DNA of 64,000 bases. Origin: Massilia sp. Leaf139 (GTDB taxonomy: Bacteria > Pseudomonadota > Gammaproteobacteria > Burkholderiales > Burkholderiaceae_D). Both the position numbers and the translations under genes were made by a program. Location: assembly GCF_001424165.1 (NCBI RefSeq), contig NZ_LMOJ01000012.1:186863-250862 (forward strand). Direction: 5' to 3'. Under the pieces are notes generated by a model. The model was not told where the DNA came from and ran no database searches. It saw only the letters and a program-made list of their open reading frames with translations. Below, piece by piece: positions 35,631-45,415 of this stretch. Within the stretch, counting starts at the first letter, position 1; each line of letters starts with the position of its first letter.

Positions 35631-37199
35631 ATGAGCATCAAACGCAGGATTTGGGCACTCCCGGTCATTTCGACCCTGATTTTCGGCCTCGGCGTCGGCA
35701 TCTCCGCGACCATCGCGAACGATGCCCTGAAGTCGATCAATTCCACCGAACGCACCGACTATCCGGTGCTCGACGCCTCCAAAACGCTCACGCTCGAAGT
35801 CGGCGACATCACCGCCGGCCTGCGCGACGCGGTTACCGAAGGCGACAAGGAGCGCATCGACGCCGTCGGCCAGCAGGCCGAGAAGGTGCGCGCCCACCTG
35901 AAGTCCTTCGGCCAGATCGAAGGCCAGGCCGCCAACGGCGCGCGCCTGCTCAAGGAATTCAACGATTACTACGCGCCGGCGCTGTCGGCCGCGCGCATCA
36001 TGCTCGAACTCGAGCAGGGCGACCCGCAAGCCGTGGTGCCGAAGATGCAGAGCACCCTGGCTACCCTGACCAAGGATCTCGAGCAGACGCAAGTAAAAGC
36101 CAAGGAACAGTTCGCAGCGGGCATTGCCGGCAGCGAAGCGAACGTGCGCCGCGTGCTGTGGACCATGATCCTGACCGCGCTGGTCGTCGTCCTGAGCCTG
36201 GCCGTGGTGTCGTGGTTCGTGGTGCGCGCCATCTGGCACCAGCTCGGCGGCGAGCCTGAATATGCCCGCGAGATCGCCCGCGCCGTCGCCGCCGGCGACC
36301 TGGCGATGGACATCCATACCGACGCCAAGGACAGCACCAGCCTGCTGGTCGCGCTGAAGGACATGCGCGCGCGCCTGGCGACGATGGTCGCCGAGATCAA
36401 GACCTCGGCCGAGACGATCGCCGTGGCCAGCGCCGAAATCGCCAGCGGCAACGCCGACCTGGCCGGCCGCACCGAATCGCAGGCATCGAGCCTGGAGCGC
36501 ACCGCGCGCGCCATGGACGAACTGACCGGCGCCGTGCGCCAGAACGCGGCCAACGCCAACGAGGCGAACGCACTGGTGGTCTCGGCCACCGACATCGCCA
36601 CCCGCGGCGGCCAGGTGGTCGGCGGCGTGGTCAGCACGATGGGCGACATCAACACCTCGGCCAAGAAGATCGTCGAGATCATCTCCGTCATCGACGGCAT
36701 CGCCTTCCAGACCAACATCCTGGCGCTGAACGCGGCGGTCGAAGCGGCGCGCGCCGGCGAACAGGGCCGCGGCTTCGCGGTCGTGGCCGGCGAAGTGCGC
36801 AGCCTGGCCCAGCGCTCGGCGGCGGCGGCCAAGGAAATCAAGGAACTGATCGGCGACTCGGTCTCGAAGGTCAACGCCGGCAGCGCGCTGGTCGACCAGG
36901 CCGGCGTGACGATGGGCCAGATCGTCGACTCGGTGAAAAAAGTGCACGACATCATGGCCGAGATCAGCGCCGCCGGCCAGCGCCAGAGCGAAGGCATCGA
37001 AGACATCGGCCGCGCCATCGACAGCATGGACGAAATGACGCAGCAGAACTCGGCCCTGGTCGAGGAAGCCTCGGCCGCGGCCGAATCGCTGACCGAGCAG
37101 ACCGGCCAGCTGACCGGCGCGCTGTCGGTGTTCAAACTGGCCGACGGCGGCGAGACCGCGACCCTGCGCACCCGCCCGGCGCCGCTGGCCCTGCGCTAA
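35631..37199 (+). CDS. Methyl-accepting chemotaxis protein
   Basis: 522 residues from ATG 35631. A membrane segment at about 8-30 is followed by a periplasmic four-helix-type sensor region to about 175, a second membrane segment ([19 protein letters not shown]), a HAMP linker with [20 protein letters not shown], and the cytoplasmic signalling coiled coil. The highly conserved hairpin [20 protein letters not shown] and [19 protein letters not shown] is intact. It signals to CheA/CheW. The ligand is unknown; the sensor lacks PAS or Cache motifs I can recognise. The gene stands alone. Confidence 0.93.
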   Translation: MSIKRRIWALPVISTLIFGLGVGISATIANDALKSINSTERTDYPVLDASKTLTLEVGDITAGLRDAVTEGDKERIDAVGQQAEKVRAHLKSFGQIEGQAANGARLLKEFNDYYAPALSAARIMLELEQGDPQAVVPKMQSTLATLTKDLEQTQVKAKEQFAAGIAGSEANVRRVLWTMILTALVVVLSLAVVSWFVVRAIWHQLGGEPEYAREIARAVAAGDLAMDIHTDAKDSTSLLVALKDMRARLATMVAEIKTSAETIAVASAEIASGNADLAGRTESQASSLERTARAMDELTGAVRQNAANANEANALVVSATDIATRGGQVVGGVVSTMGDINTSAKKIVEIISVIDGIAFQTNILALNAAVEAARAGEQGRGFAVVAGEVRSLAQRSAAAAKEIKELIGDSVSKVNAGSALVDQAGVTMGQIVDSVKKVHDIMAEISAAGQRQSEGIEDIGRAIDSMDEMTQQNSALVEEASAAAESLTEQTGQLTGALSVFKLADGGETATLRTRPAPLALR

Positions 37200-37231
37200 A
37201 AAAAAGCCGCTCGCGCGGCCCCTGCCCTGCG

Positions 37232-37264
37232 ACGGCGCGTCCTGCATTTTGCAGGCCGCGCCGT
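37232..37264. terminator. GC-rich stem-loop between convergent genes
   Basis: acggcgcg (37232-37239) pairs with cgcgccgt (37257-37264), and cctgc pairs with gcagg inside it. It lies between the chemotaxis receptor and PEP-CTERM stops and probably ends both messages, though T runs are weak. Confidence 0.5.
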
Positions 37265-37279
37265 TTGTCATTCAGGCGC

Positions 37280-37993
37280 TCAGGCAGTGCGGCGGCGGCG
37301 GCGCGCACCCGCCAGTCCCAGCGCGCCCATGCCCAGCAGGGCGAGCGATGCCGGCTCCGGCACGTCGCCCGGCGGCAGCGTGCCCGTGTCGAGCAGCGCG
37401 TAGTGGATGGTGCCGCCGAAGACCAGGTATTCGCCGACGCCGTCGCCCCAGAACTGGACTTTGCTGAAGCCCGAGCTGTCGTCGAAGGCGCCGATGAAGA
37501 CTTCCGGTTCGCCATCGAAATACACGTCGCCCGAGGTCTGCGACAGGCCGACCAGGATCGGCGCGCCATCGTCGAAAGAGATGAACAGCGACGACGGCTG
37601 GCAGCAGGTGCCCCAGTCACCGACTTCGAAGCCGATCGCATTCACGGCTGCGTTGAAGGTGAGGGTCACGCCGCTGCCGATGGCGCCGATGCCGCGCGTT
37701 CCCGACGGGGAGATGTCGATCACCTGGCCCGTCAGGTTGCCGTAGGTCGTGGGCGAGATGAAGCCGCCGTTGTTGCGGGTGATGGCGTAGCCCCCACGGT
37801 TGATGCTGGTGCCGGAGACGAGGTTCTGCAGCTTGTCGTGGGTGGCGGTGGCGCCGGCGTCCTGGATGACGTCGTTGTAGTTGCTCAGGCCGTCCTGCAG
37901 CGAACCGAACACGGTGACGGTGGTGGCGTGCGCGGAAAGCGCGGACATTCCCAGAAGGACAGGCAACACGATGTTGCGCAGCAAACGATGCAT
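37280..37993 (-). CDS. PEP-CTERM sorting-signal protein
   Basis: 237 residues. An N-terminal signal peptide ends SAHA. The C-terminus has the complete PEP-CTERM tag: VPEPASLALLGMGALGLAG followed by ARRRRR. Such proteins are exported, processed by an exosortase (EpsH-type, not in the window) and placed on or outside the cell surface, often together with exopolysaccharide. The body is Gly/Ser/Thr-rich with a Cys pair (GTCCQPS) and resembles a beta-sandwich adhesin-like domain of unknown ligand. A sigma-54 promoter lies 55-70 bp upstream. Confidence 0.9.
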   Translation of the reverse strand: MHRLLRNIVLPVLLGMSALSAHATTVTVFGSLQDGLSNYNDVIQDAGATATHDKLQNLVSGTSINRGGYAITRNNGGFISPTTYGNLTGQVIDISPSGTRGIGAIGSGVTLTFNAAVNAIGFEVGDWGTCCQPSSLFISFDDGAPILVGLSQTSGDVYFDGEPEVFIGAFDDSSGFSKVQFWGDGVGEYLVFGGTIHYALLDTGTLPPGDVPEPASLALLGMGALGLAGARRRRRTA

Positions 37994-38047
37994 TATTTTT
38001 CTCCCGATTGGTGTGATGGATTGCCGTATTTACGGCAGAGCCAGCTA

Positions 38048-38063
38048 TGCATTTTGCGTGCCA
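38048..38063 (-). promoter_or_regulatory. Sigma-54 (RpoN) promoter of the PEP-CTERM gene
   Basis: On the minus strand TGGCACG (38063 to 38057) and TGC (38051 to 38049) are set so that GG and GC are exactly 10 bp apart, the defining -24/-12 spacing. Transcription would start near 38037, leaving a leader of about 44 nt. That leader begins with a 7-bp hairpin tgccgta-tt-tacggca (38022-38037) and includes GGGAGA before the ATG at 37993. Confidence 0.65.
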
Positions 38064-38363
38064 TGGTAATCCGTCTTTTGTAATCAAGAGTTTACGTATT
38101 TATATGTACGCTCGCGCACATAAGATGTAAATTATCCCGACAGTGACCGCCGGGTCTGAGCAAGCCGACAATACCTATTGGCAGGGCGTCAACAAACGGC
38201 GTCGCACGGGGCGTCATGGTATTTCGTCTACGTGGCGCGCACGCATCTTCGACGTGTTGAAACGCTTTACAAAACTGATGCCTGTAGGCATCATCCGAGG
38301 GGTTCGCCGCCCCGAAACAGCCTCGCGCGGCCCTCGTGTCTTTCCTCTAATCCCACGGCTCAT
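38064..38363 (+). promoter_or_regulatory. Spacer upstream of pilB
   Basis: No gene is seen. Toward pilB the sequence can form gatgcc-tgta-ggcatc (38277-38292) and then a longer fold, ccgagggg...ccccg...cctcg, at about 38295-38330, possibly part of the pilB leader. No convincing sigma-70 pair was found for pilB. The half nearer the PEP-CTERM promoter may carry activator sites for its sigma-54 regulator. Confidence 0.3.
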
Positions 38364-40100
38364 ATGGCAGCAGTCCTCCCGAACGCGCCCTCAGGCACAC
38401 CGATGTCCGCCCAGATGTCGGCGCTTGCACGCGCGCTCGTCCAGGCCGGCCGCCTGACCGCGCCCCAGGCCGACGCGCTGCAAAAGAAAGCCGCCGGCGA
38501 CCGCACCGCTTTCATCGACGCGATCATCGCCGACAAGGCGATCGATTGCGCCAGCCTGGCCGCCTTCTGCGCCGAGACCTTCGGGTACCCACTGCTCGAC
38601 CTGTCGACTTTCAGCATCGATGCGCTGCCGGCCGGCGCCATCGACGCCAAGCTGATGGCGGCCCAGCGCGTAGTGGCCTTGGCCAAGCGCGGCAACCGGC
38701 TGTCGGTGGCGATTTCCGACCCGACCAATACGCAGGCCCTGGATCAGATCAAGTTCCAGAGCGAGGCCGCGGTCGAACCGGTGGTGGTCGCGCACGATGC
38801 CCTGCTGGCGCTGCTGGCGAACCTCACCAAGAGTTCGGAGCAAAGCCTGAACGACATGGTAGGCGACGAGGGCGAGATCGAGTTCGCCGAGGACGAACCG
38901 GCCGCCGCGCCGCTGGAAGCGACCAACGAAGTGGAAGACGCGCCGATCGTGCGTTTCCTGAACAAGATCCTGATGGACGCCGTACAGCTGGGCGCCTCCG
39001 ACATCCACTTCGAGCCCTACGAAAAATACTACCGGATCCGCATGCGCGTGGACGGCGTGCTGCGCGACCACGCGATGCCGCCGATGTCCATCCGCGACAA
39101 GCTGGTCTCGCGCATCAAGGTGCTGGCCAAGCTCGACATCTCGGAAAAGCGCGTGCCGCAGGACGGCCGCATGCGCCTCATCCTCTCGGCCACGCGCACC
39201 ATCGATTTCCGCGTCAGCACCCTGCCTACGCTGTTCGGCGAGAAGACCGTCATGCGTATCCTGGACGCGACCCAGGCGCAGATGGGCATCGACTCGCTCG
39301 GCTACGACCCCGACCAGCGCGAGCTGCTGCTGAATGCGATCACGCGTCCTTACGGCATGGTGCTGGTGACGGGGCCGACCGGCTCCGGCAAGACCGTCTC
39401 GCTGTACAGCTGCCTGAACGTGCTGAACAAACCCGGCATCAATATCTCGACCGCGGAAGACCCGGCTGAGATCAACCTGCCGGGGGTGAACCAGGTCAAC
39501 GTGAACGACCGCGCCGGCCTCACCTTCCCGGTCGCGCTAAAGTCTTTTCTCCGCCAGGATCCCGACATCATCATGGTCGGCGAGATCCGCGACCTGGAGA
39601 CGGCCGACATCGCGATCAAGGCCGCGCAGACCGGCCACATGGTCTTCTCGACCCTGCACACCAACGACGCGCCTTCGACCCTGACGCGCCTGATGAACAT
39701 GGGCGTCGCGCCTTTCAACATCGCCTCCTCGGTGATCATGATCACCGCGCAGCGCCTGGCGCGCCGCCTGTGCACCTGCAAGCAGCCGCTCGAGATGAGC
39801 CGCGAGGCCCTGCTGGCGGCCGGCTACCGCGAAGGCGACCTGGAAGGCGACTGGAAGCCGTATGGCCCGGTCGGCTGCGAACGCTGCCTCGGTTCCGGCT
39901 ACAAGGGCCGCGTCGGCATCTACCAGATCATGCCGATCTCGCCGGCGATCGAGGCGTTGATCCTCGCCCACGGCAACTCGATGCAGATCGCGGCCCAGGC
40001 CGAAAAGGACGGCGTCAACTCGCTGCGCCGCTCCGGCCTGATGAAAGTGAAACAGGGGCTCACCAGCCTCGAAGAAGTGCTCGGCTGTACCAACGAATAG
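38364..40100 (+). CDS. pilB: Type IV pilus assembly ATPase
   Basis: 578 residues from ATG 38364, the family length; the frame is open to 38178 but upstream residues are low-complexity. PilB is the hexameric motor that drives pilus extension at the inner membrane. The N-terminal domain is followed by the ATPase core with Walker A GPTGSGKT, Asp box, Walker B DPDIIMVGEIRD and His box STLHTNDAPSTLTRL. A tetracysteine zinc site (LCTCK, CERCLGSGYKG) is intact. It is 10 bp upstream of pilC. The usual third member, pilD, is about 15.5 kb away. Confidence 0.95.
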   Translation: MAAVLPNAPSGTPMSAQMSALARALVQAGRLTAPQADALQKKAAGDRTAFIDAIIADKAIDCASLAAFCAETFGYPLLDLSTFSIDALPAGAIDAKLMAAQRVVALAKRGNRLSVAISDPTNTQALDQIKFQSEAAVEPVVVAHDALLALLANLTKSSEQSLNDMVGDEGEIEFAEDEPAAAPLEATNEVEDAPIVRFLNKILMDAVQLGASDIHFEPYEKYYRIRMRVDGVLRDHAMPPMSIRDKLVSRIKVLAKLDISEKRVPQDGRMRLILSATRTIDFRVSTLPTLFGEKTVMRILDATQAQMGIDSLGYDPDQRELLLNAITRPYGMVLVTGPTGSGKTVSLYSCLNVLNKPGINISTAEDPAEINLPGVNQVNVNDRAGLTFPVALKSFLRQDPDIIMVGEIRDLETADIAIKAAQTGHMVFSTLHTNDAPSTLTRLMNMGVAPFNIASSVIMITAQRLARRLCTCKQPLEMSREALLAAGYREGDLEGDWKPYGPVGCERCLGSGYKGRVGIYQIMPISPAIEALILAHGNSMQIAAQAEKDGVNSLRRSGLMKVKQGLTSLEEVLGCTNE

Positions 40101-40110
40101 GCGATTGAAC

Positions 40111-41346
40111 ATGGCAACCTCCCTCACCACCCGCAGCCGCGGCGGCGCGCAAATCAAGGAAGCGGTCTACGCCTGGGAAGGCAAGGACAAGTCCGGCAAG
40201 ACCGTGCGCGGCGAACTGCGCGCGGGCGGCGAGGCGATCGTCAACGTGACCCTGCGCCGCCAGGGCATCATGGTCACCAAGGTCAAGAAGCGCGTCTACC
40301 GCAGCGGCAAGAAGATCACCGACAAGGATCTGACGATGTTCACGCGCCAGCTGGCGACGATGATGAAGGCCGGCGTGCCGCTGCTGCAGGCCTTCGACAT
40401 CGTCGGCAAGGGCCACGCGAATCCGTCGATGTCGAAACTCGTGCTCGACCTGCGCGCCGACATCGAGACCGGCACCAGCCTCAATAACGCCTTCCGCAAG
40501 TACCCGCGCTATTTCGATCCGCTGTTCTGCAACCTGGTCGGCGCCGGCGAACAGGCCGGTATCCTGGAAGACCTGCTGCACCGCCTGGCCGTCTACAAGG
40601 AAAAGACGCTGGCGCTGAAGTCGAAGATCAAGTCCGCCCTCACCTACCCGATCGCCATCCTAGCCGTTGCCTTCATCGTGGTCGCCGTGATCATGATCTG
40701 GGTGGTGCCTGCCTTTAAGTCCGTGTTCTCCAGCTTCGGCGCCGACCTGCCGGCACCGACCCTGATCGTGATGAACATGTCGGAGTTCTTCGTCGAATGG
40801 TGGTACCTGATCTTCGGCTCGGTCTTCGGCTCGATCTACTTCTTCTTCCAGTCCTGGCGCCGCTCGCTGAAAATGCAGCAGGCCATGGATCGCCTGCTGC
40901 TGCGCCTGCCGGTCTTCGGCGACGTGATCCGCAAGGCCACCATCGCGCGCTGGACGCGCACCCTGGCCACCATGTTCGCGGCCGGCGTGCCGCTGGTCGA
41001 AGCGCTCGACTCGGTCGGCGGCGCCTCCGGCAACGCGGTCTACCTGGACGCCACCCGGCGCATCCAGACCGAAGTCTCGACCGGCACCAGCCTGACGGTG
41101 GCGATGCAGAACGTGAACGTGTTCCCGAGCCTGGTGACGCAGATGGTCGCCATCGGCGAAGAATCCGGCGCGCTCGACGGCATGCTCGGCAAAGTGGCCG
41201 ACTTCTTCGAGGACGAGGTCGACGAAGCGGTCGCCGCGCTGTCTTCGCTGATGGAGCCGATGATCATGGTCATCCTGGGCGTGCTGATCGGCGGGCTGGT
41301 GGTGGCGATGTATCTGCCGATCTTCAAGCTCGGTTCGGTGGTGTAA
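40111..41346 (+). CDS. pilC: Type IV pilus inner-membrane platform protein
   Basis: 411 residues from ATG 40111 (a TTG two codons earlier is less likely). PilC anchors the pilus and couples PilB rotation to pilin insertion. Two T2SSF domains are visible: FTRQLATMMKAGVPLLQAFD near residue 78 and WTRTLATMFAAGVPLVEALD near residue 285. Three membrane helices include ALTYPIAILAVAFIVVAVIM and the C-terminal MIMVILGVLIGGLVVAMYLP. It is convergent with kdpE, 30 bp away, with only a short ggggttctgcccc hairpin between. Confidence 0.95.
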   Translation: MATSLTTRSRGGAQIKEAVYAWEGKDKSGKTVRGELRAGGEAIVNVTLRRQGIMVTKVKKRVYRSGKKITDKDLTMFTRQLATMMKAGVPLLQAFDIVGKGHANPSMSKLVLDLRADIETGTSLNNAFRKYPRYFDPLFCNLVGAGEQAGILEDLLHRLAVYKEKTLALKSKIKSALTYPIAILAVAFIVVAVIMIWVVPAFKSVFSSFGADLPAPTLIVMNMSEFFVEWWYLIFGSVFGSIYFFFQSWRRSLKMQQAMDRLLLRLPVFGDVIRKATIARWTRTLATMFAAGVPLVEALDSVGGASGNAVYLDATRRIQTEVSTGTSLTVAMQNVNVFPSLVTQMVAIGEESGALDGMLGKVADFFEDEVDEAVAALSSLMEPMIMVILGVLIGGLVVAMYLPIFKLGSVV

Positions 41347-41376
41347 GACGCTCGCCGCAGGGGTTCTGCCCCTTCG

Positions 41377-42078
41377 TCAGGCAGGGCCGGTCAGCAAGCG
41401 GTAGCCAACGCCGGTTTCCGTCAGCAGGTAGCGGGGCTGGGCCGGGTCGTCTTCGAGCTTGTGGCGCAGATGGCCCATGTAGATGCGCAGGTAATGCCCG
41501 TCTTCGACATGCGACGGCCCCCAGACGGAGCGCAGCAGCTGCGGATTCGTCACGACCTTCCCTGCGTTCGCCACCAGCAGCGCCAGCAGCCGGTACTCGG
41601 TCGGCGTGAGGTGCACTCCTTTGCCGCCTTTCAGCACGCGCCTGTCCTTGAGGTCGACCGCCACATCGCCGAATCGGATCGGTGCGGCATCGCCATTGCC
41701 TGACTGCCGCTGGCGCCGCAGCGTTGCCCGCACGCGCGCCTGCAGCTCGCCGACACTGAAGGGTTTGGTCAAGTAATCGTCGGCCCCGGCATCGAGCGCG
41801 GCGATCTTCTGCTCCTCGGCCGTGCGCGCCGAGAGCACGATCACCGGAACCCCCGACCACTTGCGCAGGTCGTGGATGAAGCCAATGCCGTCGCCGTCGG
41901 GCAGACCGAGGTCGAGAACGACCAGATCGGGCGCGCGCGTTCCCGCATCGCTCAGGCCGCGCCCGATCGTGGCCGCTTCGTGCACATGCCATCCTTCTTC
42001 CTCCAGCGCGGCGCGAACAAAACGGCGGATGTGCGGCTCGTCTTCGACCAGCAAGGCCAGCGGCGCGGTTTCTTTCAT
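41377..42078 (-). CDS. kdpE: Response regulator of the Kdp system
   Basis: 233 residues, OmpR family. The receiver domain has the acidic pocket VEDEP, phosphoacceptor Asp56 in VVLDLGLPDGDG and the conserved Lys in LTKPF. The C-terminal winged helix ends YRLLTGP, with RSVWGPSHVEDGHYLRIYM in the recognition region. It is activated by KdpD at low potassium and switches on kdp. The ATG overlaps the kdpD stop by 4 bp. Candidate target sites of repeated TTTACG were found upstream of kdp and of the TorF-type gene. Confidence 0.94.
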   Translation of the reverse strand: MKETAPLALLVEDEPHIRRFVRAALEEEGWHVHEAATIGRGLSDAGTRAPDLVVLDLGLPDGDGIGFIHDLRKWSGVPVIVLSARTAEEQKIAALDAGADDYLTKPFSVGELQARVRATLRRQRQSGNGDAAPIRFGDVAVDLKDRRVLKGGKGVHLTPTEYRLLALLVANAGKVVTNPQLLRSVWGPSHVEDGHYLRIYMGHLRHKLEDDPAQPRYLLTETGVGYRLLTGPA

Positions 42079-44786
42079 GCGTGATTCCTCGATTCCATGT
42101 CAGGATCCCGGGCGGCGGGCGGCTGCTCCAGCGGCAGCGTGACGACAAAGGCCGCACCGCCGAGCTCGGATCCGGCATAGCGGATCCTGCCGCCGTGCGC
42201 CTCGACGATGGCGCGGCAGATCGCCAGGCCCAGACCGACGCCGCCCCGTCCGGACTCGCGCTCGCCGCGGGTGAACTTTTCGAACATCTCTTCTTCGCGG
42301 CCAGGCGCGATGCCGGGGCCATCGTCGGCGACGGTCAGGGCCGCACTCCCACCGTGCAGCGCGGCCGAGATGTCGATGCGCGCTCCAGGCGCCGTGTATT
42401 TTGCGGCATTCTCCAACAGATTGCACAGCACGCGCTCGAGCAGGATGGCGTCGAAACGCAGCAGCGGAAAGTCTGGCGGGATGTGGGTCGTGACCGTGTG
42501 CTTCTCCAGCAGCGGCCCGCTCAGCCGCAGGGCAGTGCCCACCACCTCTTCCAGAGCCTGCCACTCGAGCTTGAGGCGGACTTCGCCGCTTTGCAGGCGC
42601 GCCATATCCAGCAGGTTCGCCACCAATGCACTCATGCGCAGCGCTCCCTCGTGCAGGCCGCGTGCCAGTTCCAGCTGCGCCGCGGGAAGCGGCGGCTTCG
42701 ACCGCGCCAGGGATTCGGACAGCCCGACCAGCAAGGTCAGCGGCGTGCGCAGGTCGTGCGAGAGGGCCGCCAGCAGGGAGTTGCGCAAGCGTTCCGTCTC
42801 CATGCTGACCAGGGCCGCTTGTGCCACCTCGATGTAATGGACTCGTTCGATCGCAATGGCCGCAAGCGCGGCGAAGGTATCGAGCTGTGCGCGCTGCTCG
42901 GGGATCAGGATCCAGCGCTGCTGCTCGGGCGCGATGGCCAGCACGCCGCGCGTGCGCATCGGTGCCACCAACGGCAGATAGAAAAACGGACTGGCCGGCA
43001 GGGTATCGGTGCCCAGGCCGGCGCTTTCGGCCTTGTCATAGGCCCACTGCGCGATGCCCAGGTCGACCTTGTCGGCGCCTTCGGCCTGCACAGGCGCCTG
43101 CAGCCGGTCGTCACCGTCGGGCAACAGCAGGACGGCTTGCGCACGGAAGGTGCGCTGGAGGAGTTGGCGCGTGGTGTCGAAAATCTGCTCGGTCTGCAGC
43201 GCGCCCGACAGTTCGGTCGCGAACTCGTACAGCGCGCGCGAGCGTCGCTCGCGATGTGCCGCGACCCGGGCCTGGAAACGCAGGCCCGCCGTCAGGTGCC
43301 CTGTGACCAGACCCACGGCGAGCATCACGCAGAAGCTCACCAGGTACTGAAGGTCGGACACGGCAAAGGAGAAGCGCGGCGACACGAAGAAAAAATCGAA
43401 ACATGCCACGCCGACGCAGGTTGCCACAACCGAGGCGCCGCGCCCCAGGCGCACCGCGACCATCACGACCACCAGCAGGAACAGCATCGCGATGTTTGCC
43501 AGGTCGAGGAAGGGCAGCAAGGGCATTGCCAGCAGCGCCGTTCCAATGCTGCTGGCGGCGGCCAGCGCATACGACAGCCATCGTCTACCGCCCTGGCTGG
43601 AGGCCCGGGCAGCTGAACCTTCGGATACCGTGGGCATCGGCCTGTGCGTAGGGGCGCCGACGTCGACCAGGTCGATATCGGGCGCCAGCGCCGCGATACG
43701 TCGGATGTGCGGGGTACGCCATAGCCGCCCCCCGCGGCCCCGCGCCATGACGATCCTGGACAGGTTGTGCTCGCGCGCGTAGTTGACGATGGCGCCGGCG
43801 ATGTCGCCGCCGGCCAGTACCGATGTCGTGGCGCCCAGACTCTCTGCCAGCTTGAGCGCCAGCAGGATGCGTTCGCGCTGCGGCGCGGGCAGGCGCTGGA
43901 GCGCAGGCGTTTCCACATACACCGCGTGCCAGTCGACGCCCAGTTGCCCGGCCAGGCGCGCGGCGCTGCGCACGACATGTTCGCTGCCCGGCCGCGCGCC
44001 GACGCAGGCGAGCAGTGCGCCGCCGGTCTTCCAGACCGTGTCGATCGACTTCTCCACGCGGTAGGCACGCACGTCTTCTTCGATGCGGTCGGCGGTGCGC
44101 CGCAGCGCCAGTTCGCGCAGGGCAATCAGGTTCCCTTTCCGGAAAAAGTTTTGCGCGGCACGCTCGGCCTGGGGCGCCTGGTAAACCTTGCCGGCCTTGA
44201 GGCGGGCCAGAAGTTCGTCGGCCGGCAGGTCGACCAGCACGACTTCGTCGGCCGCGTCGAACATGGTGTCGGGTATGGTTTCAGCGACGCGGATGCCGGT
44301 AATGCCGCCGACGGCGTCATTCAGGCTCTCCAGGTGCTGCACGTTCATGGTGGTGAACACGTCGATCCCGGCCTGGAGCAGCTCCTCGACATCCTGCCAG
44401 CGCTTCGGGTGGCGCGAGCCGGGAGCGTTCGAATGCGCCAGCTCGTCGACCAGGATCAGCGCCGGATGCCGCGCCAGCGCCGCATCGAGGTCGAACTCGG
44501 CGAGCGTCTTGCCGCGGTAGCCGATCAGCTTCGGCGGCAGCAGGTCGAGCGAGTCGAGCAAGGCGCCGGTTTCGGCCCGCCCGTGGGTTTCGACCACCCC
44601 GACCAGCGGCGCCCCGCCCTCGGCCCGCAGCTTGCGGGCCGCAACCAGCATCGCGTACGTCTTGCCGACGCCGGCCGACGCGCCGAAATAGATGCGCAGG
44701 CGCCCGCGCGCGTCCCTGCGTTCCTGGCGCTGCATCCGGATCAACAGCGCATCCGGATGCGGGCGCGTACTTTCGTTTGAAACCAT
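42075..44786 (-). CDS. kdpD: Potassium-sensing histidine kinase
   Basis: 903 residues, full length. The N-terminal KdpD domain has a Walker A motif FGASAGVGKTYAML near residue 34 and VDELAHSNAPGSRHPKRWQD. A universal-stress-like domain follows (about 255-375), then four membrane helices (about 405-500), a GAF-like region, the dimerisation motif LLAALSHDLRTPL with the phosphorylated His, and the ATP-binding N, G1 and G2 boxes (LLENAAKYT, DDGPGIAPG, GVGLGLAIC). It senses low potassium or turgor and controls KdpE. Gap to kdpC is 29 bp. Confidence 0.95.
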   Translation of the reverse strand: MVSNESTRPHPDALLIRMQRQERRDARGRLRIYFGASAGVGKTYAMLVAARKLRAEGGAPLVGVVETHGRAETGALLDSLDLLPPKLIGYRGKTLAEFDLDAALARHPALILVDELAHSNAPGSRHPKRWQDVEELLQAGIDVFTTMNVQHLESLNDAVGGITGIRVAETIPDTMFDAADEVVLVDLPADELLARLKAGKVYQAPQAERAAQNFFRKGNLIALRELALRRTADRIEEDVRAYRVEKSIDTVWKTGGALLACVGARPGSEHVVRSAARLAGQLGVDWHAVYVETPALQRLPAPQRERILLALKLAESLGATTSVLAGGDIAGAIVNYAREHNLSRIVMARGRGGRLWRTPHIRRIAALAPDIDLVDVGAPTHRPMPTVSEGSAARASSQGGRRWLSYALAAASSIGTALLAMPLLPFLDLANIAMLFLLVVVMVAVRLGRGASVVATCVGVACFDFFFVSPRFSFAVSDLQYLVSFCVMLAVGLVTGHLTAGLRFQARVAAHRERRSRALYEFATELSGALQTEQIFDTTRQLLQRTFRAQAVLLLPDGDDRLQAPVQAEGADKVDLGIAQWAYDKAESAGLGTDTLPASPFFYLPLVAPMRTRGVLAIAPEQQRWILIPEQRAQLDTFAALAAIAIERVHYIEVAQAALVSMETERLRNSLLAALSHDLRTPLTLLVGLSESLARSKPPLPAAQLELARGLHEGALRMSALVANLLDMARLQSGEVRLKLEWQALEEVVGTALRLSGPLLEKHTVTTHIPPDFPLLRFDAILLERVLCNLLENAAKYTAPGARIDISAALHGGSAALTVADDGPGIAPGREEEMFEKFTRGERESGRGGVGLGLAICRAIVEAHGGRIRYAGSELGGAAFVVTLPLEQPPAARDPDMESRNHA

Positions 44787-44815
44787 CGAACCGTGTTTCC
44801 TGTGTTCCTGAATAT

Positions 44816-45415
44816 TCAGCGTTTTGCCTGCGCCTCGGCGTCGAGGGCCAGATTCAGCGCCATCACATTGACCCTGGCTTCACCGAAGAAGCCCAGGCTT
44901 TGCCCGACAGTATGCGCGGAAATCAGCGCGTCGACACGGCCAGGCTCCAGCCGGCGCGCCGTGGCCACGCGTGCGGCCTGGTACCTGGCCGCGGCGACGC
45001 TGATCTCGGGATCGAGGCCGCTCGCCGACGCCGTCACGAGATCGACCGGCACCGGCGCGTTATTGGCGGGATCGGCCGCGCGCAGCGCGGCGATCCGGCC
45101 CTGCACCGCATCGGCCAGCCCCGGGTTGAGCGGCCCCTGGTTGGAACCGCCGCTGGCGCCGCCGTTGTTGGCCATCGGGGCGGTCGCCGATGGCCTGCCC
45201 CAGAAGTAGCGCGGCGACGAGAACGACTGGCCGACCAGCCTTGAACCGACGACCCTGTCGCCGTTGACGATCAGGCTGCCCGCCGCCTGCTCGGCGAAAG
45301 CGAGCTTGCCGATGCCGGTCACCGCCGCGGGATAGAGGACGCCGACCAGCAGCGTCAGCGCGGCAAACAGGACGAAGGCAGGACGGAGTGTGGAATGCAT
45401 GGCAGTGTCTTTCAT
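44816..45415 (-). CDS. kdpC: Potassium-transporting ATPase subunit C
   Basis: 199 residues with one N-terminal membrane helix ([19 protein letters not shown]) and a periplasmic domain. Motifs are [45 protein letters not shown], and [11 protein letters not shown] near the end. KdpC stabilises the complex and increases ATP affinity. The start ATG at 45415 overlaps the kdpB stop (ATGA); an internal ATG at 45400 is an alternative. Confidence 0.94.
   Translation of the reverse strand: MKDTAMHSTLRPAFVLFAALTLLVGVLYPAAVTGIGKLAFAEQAAGSLIVNGDRVVGSRLVGQSFSSPRYFWGRPSATAPMANNGGASGGSNQGPLNPGLADAVQGRIAALRAADPANNAPVPVDLVTASASGLDPEISVAAARYQAARVATARRLEPGRVDALISAHTVGQSLGFFGEARVNVMALNLALDAEAQAKR

Noticed and set aside
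41359..41373. aggggttctgcccct between pilC and kdpE as a terminator
   Set aside because: Only a 5-bp stem and no T run on either strand; too weak to call.
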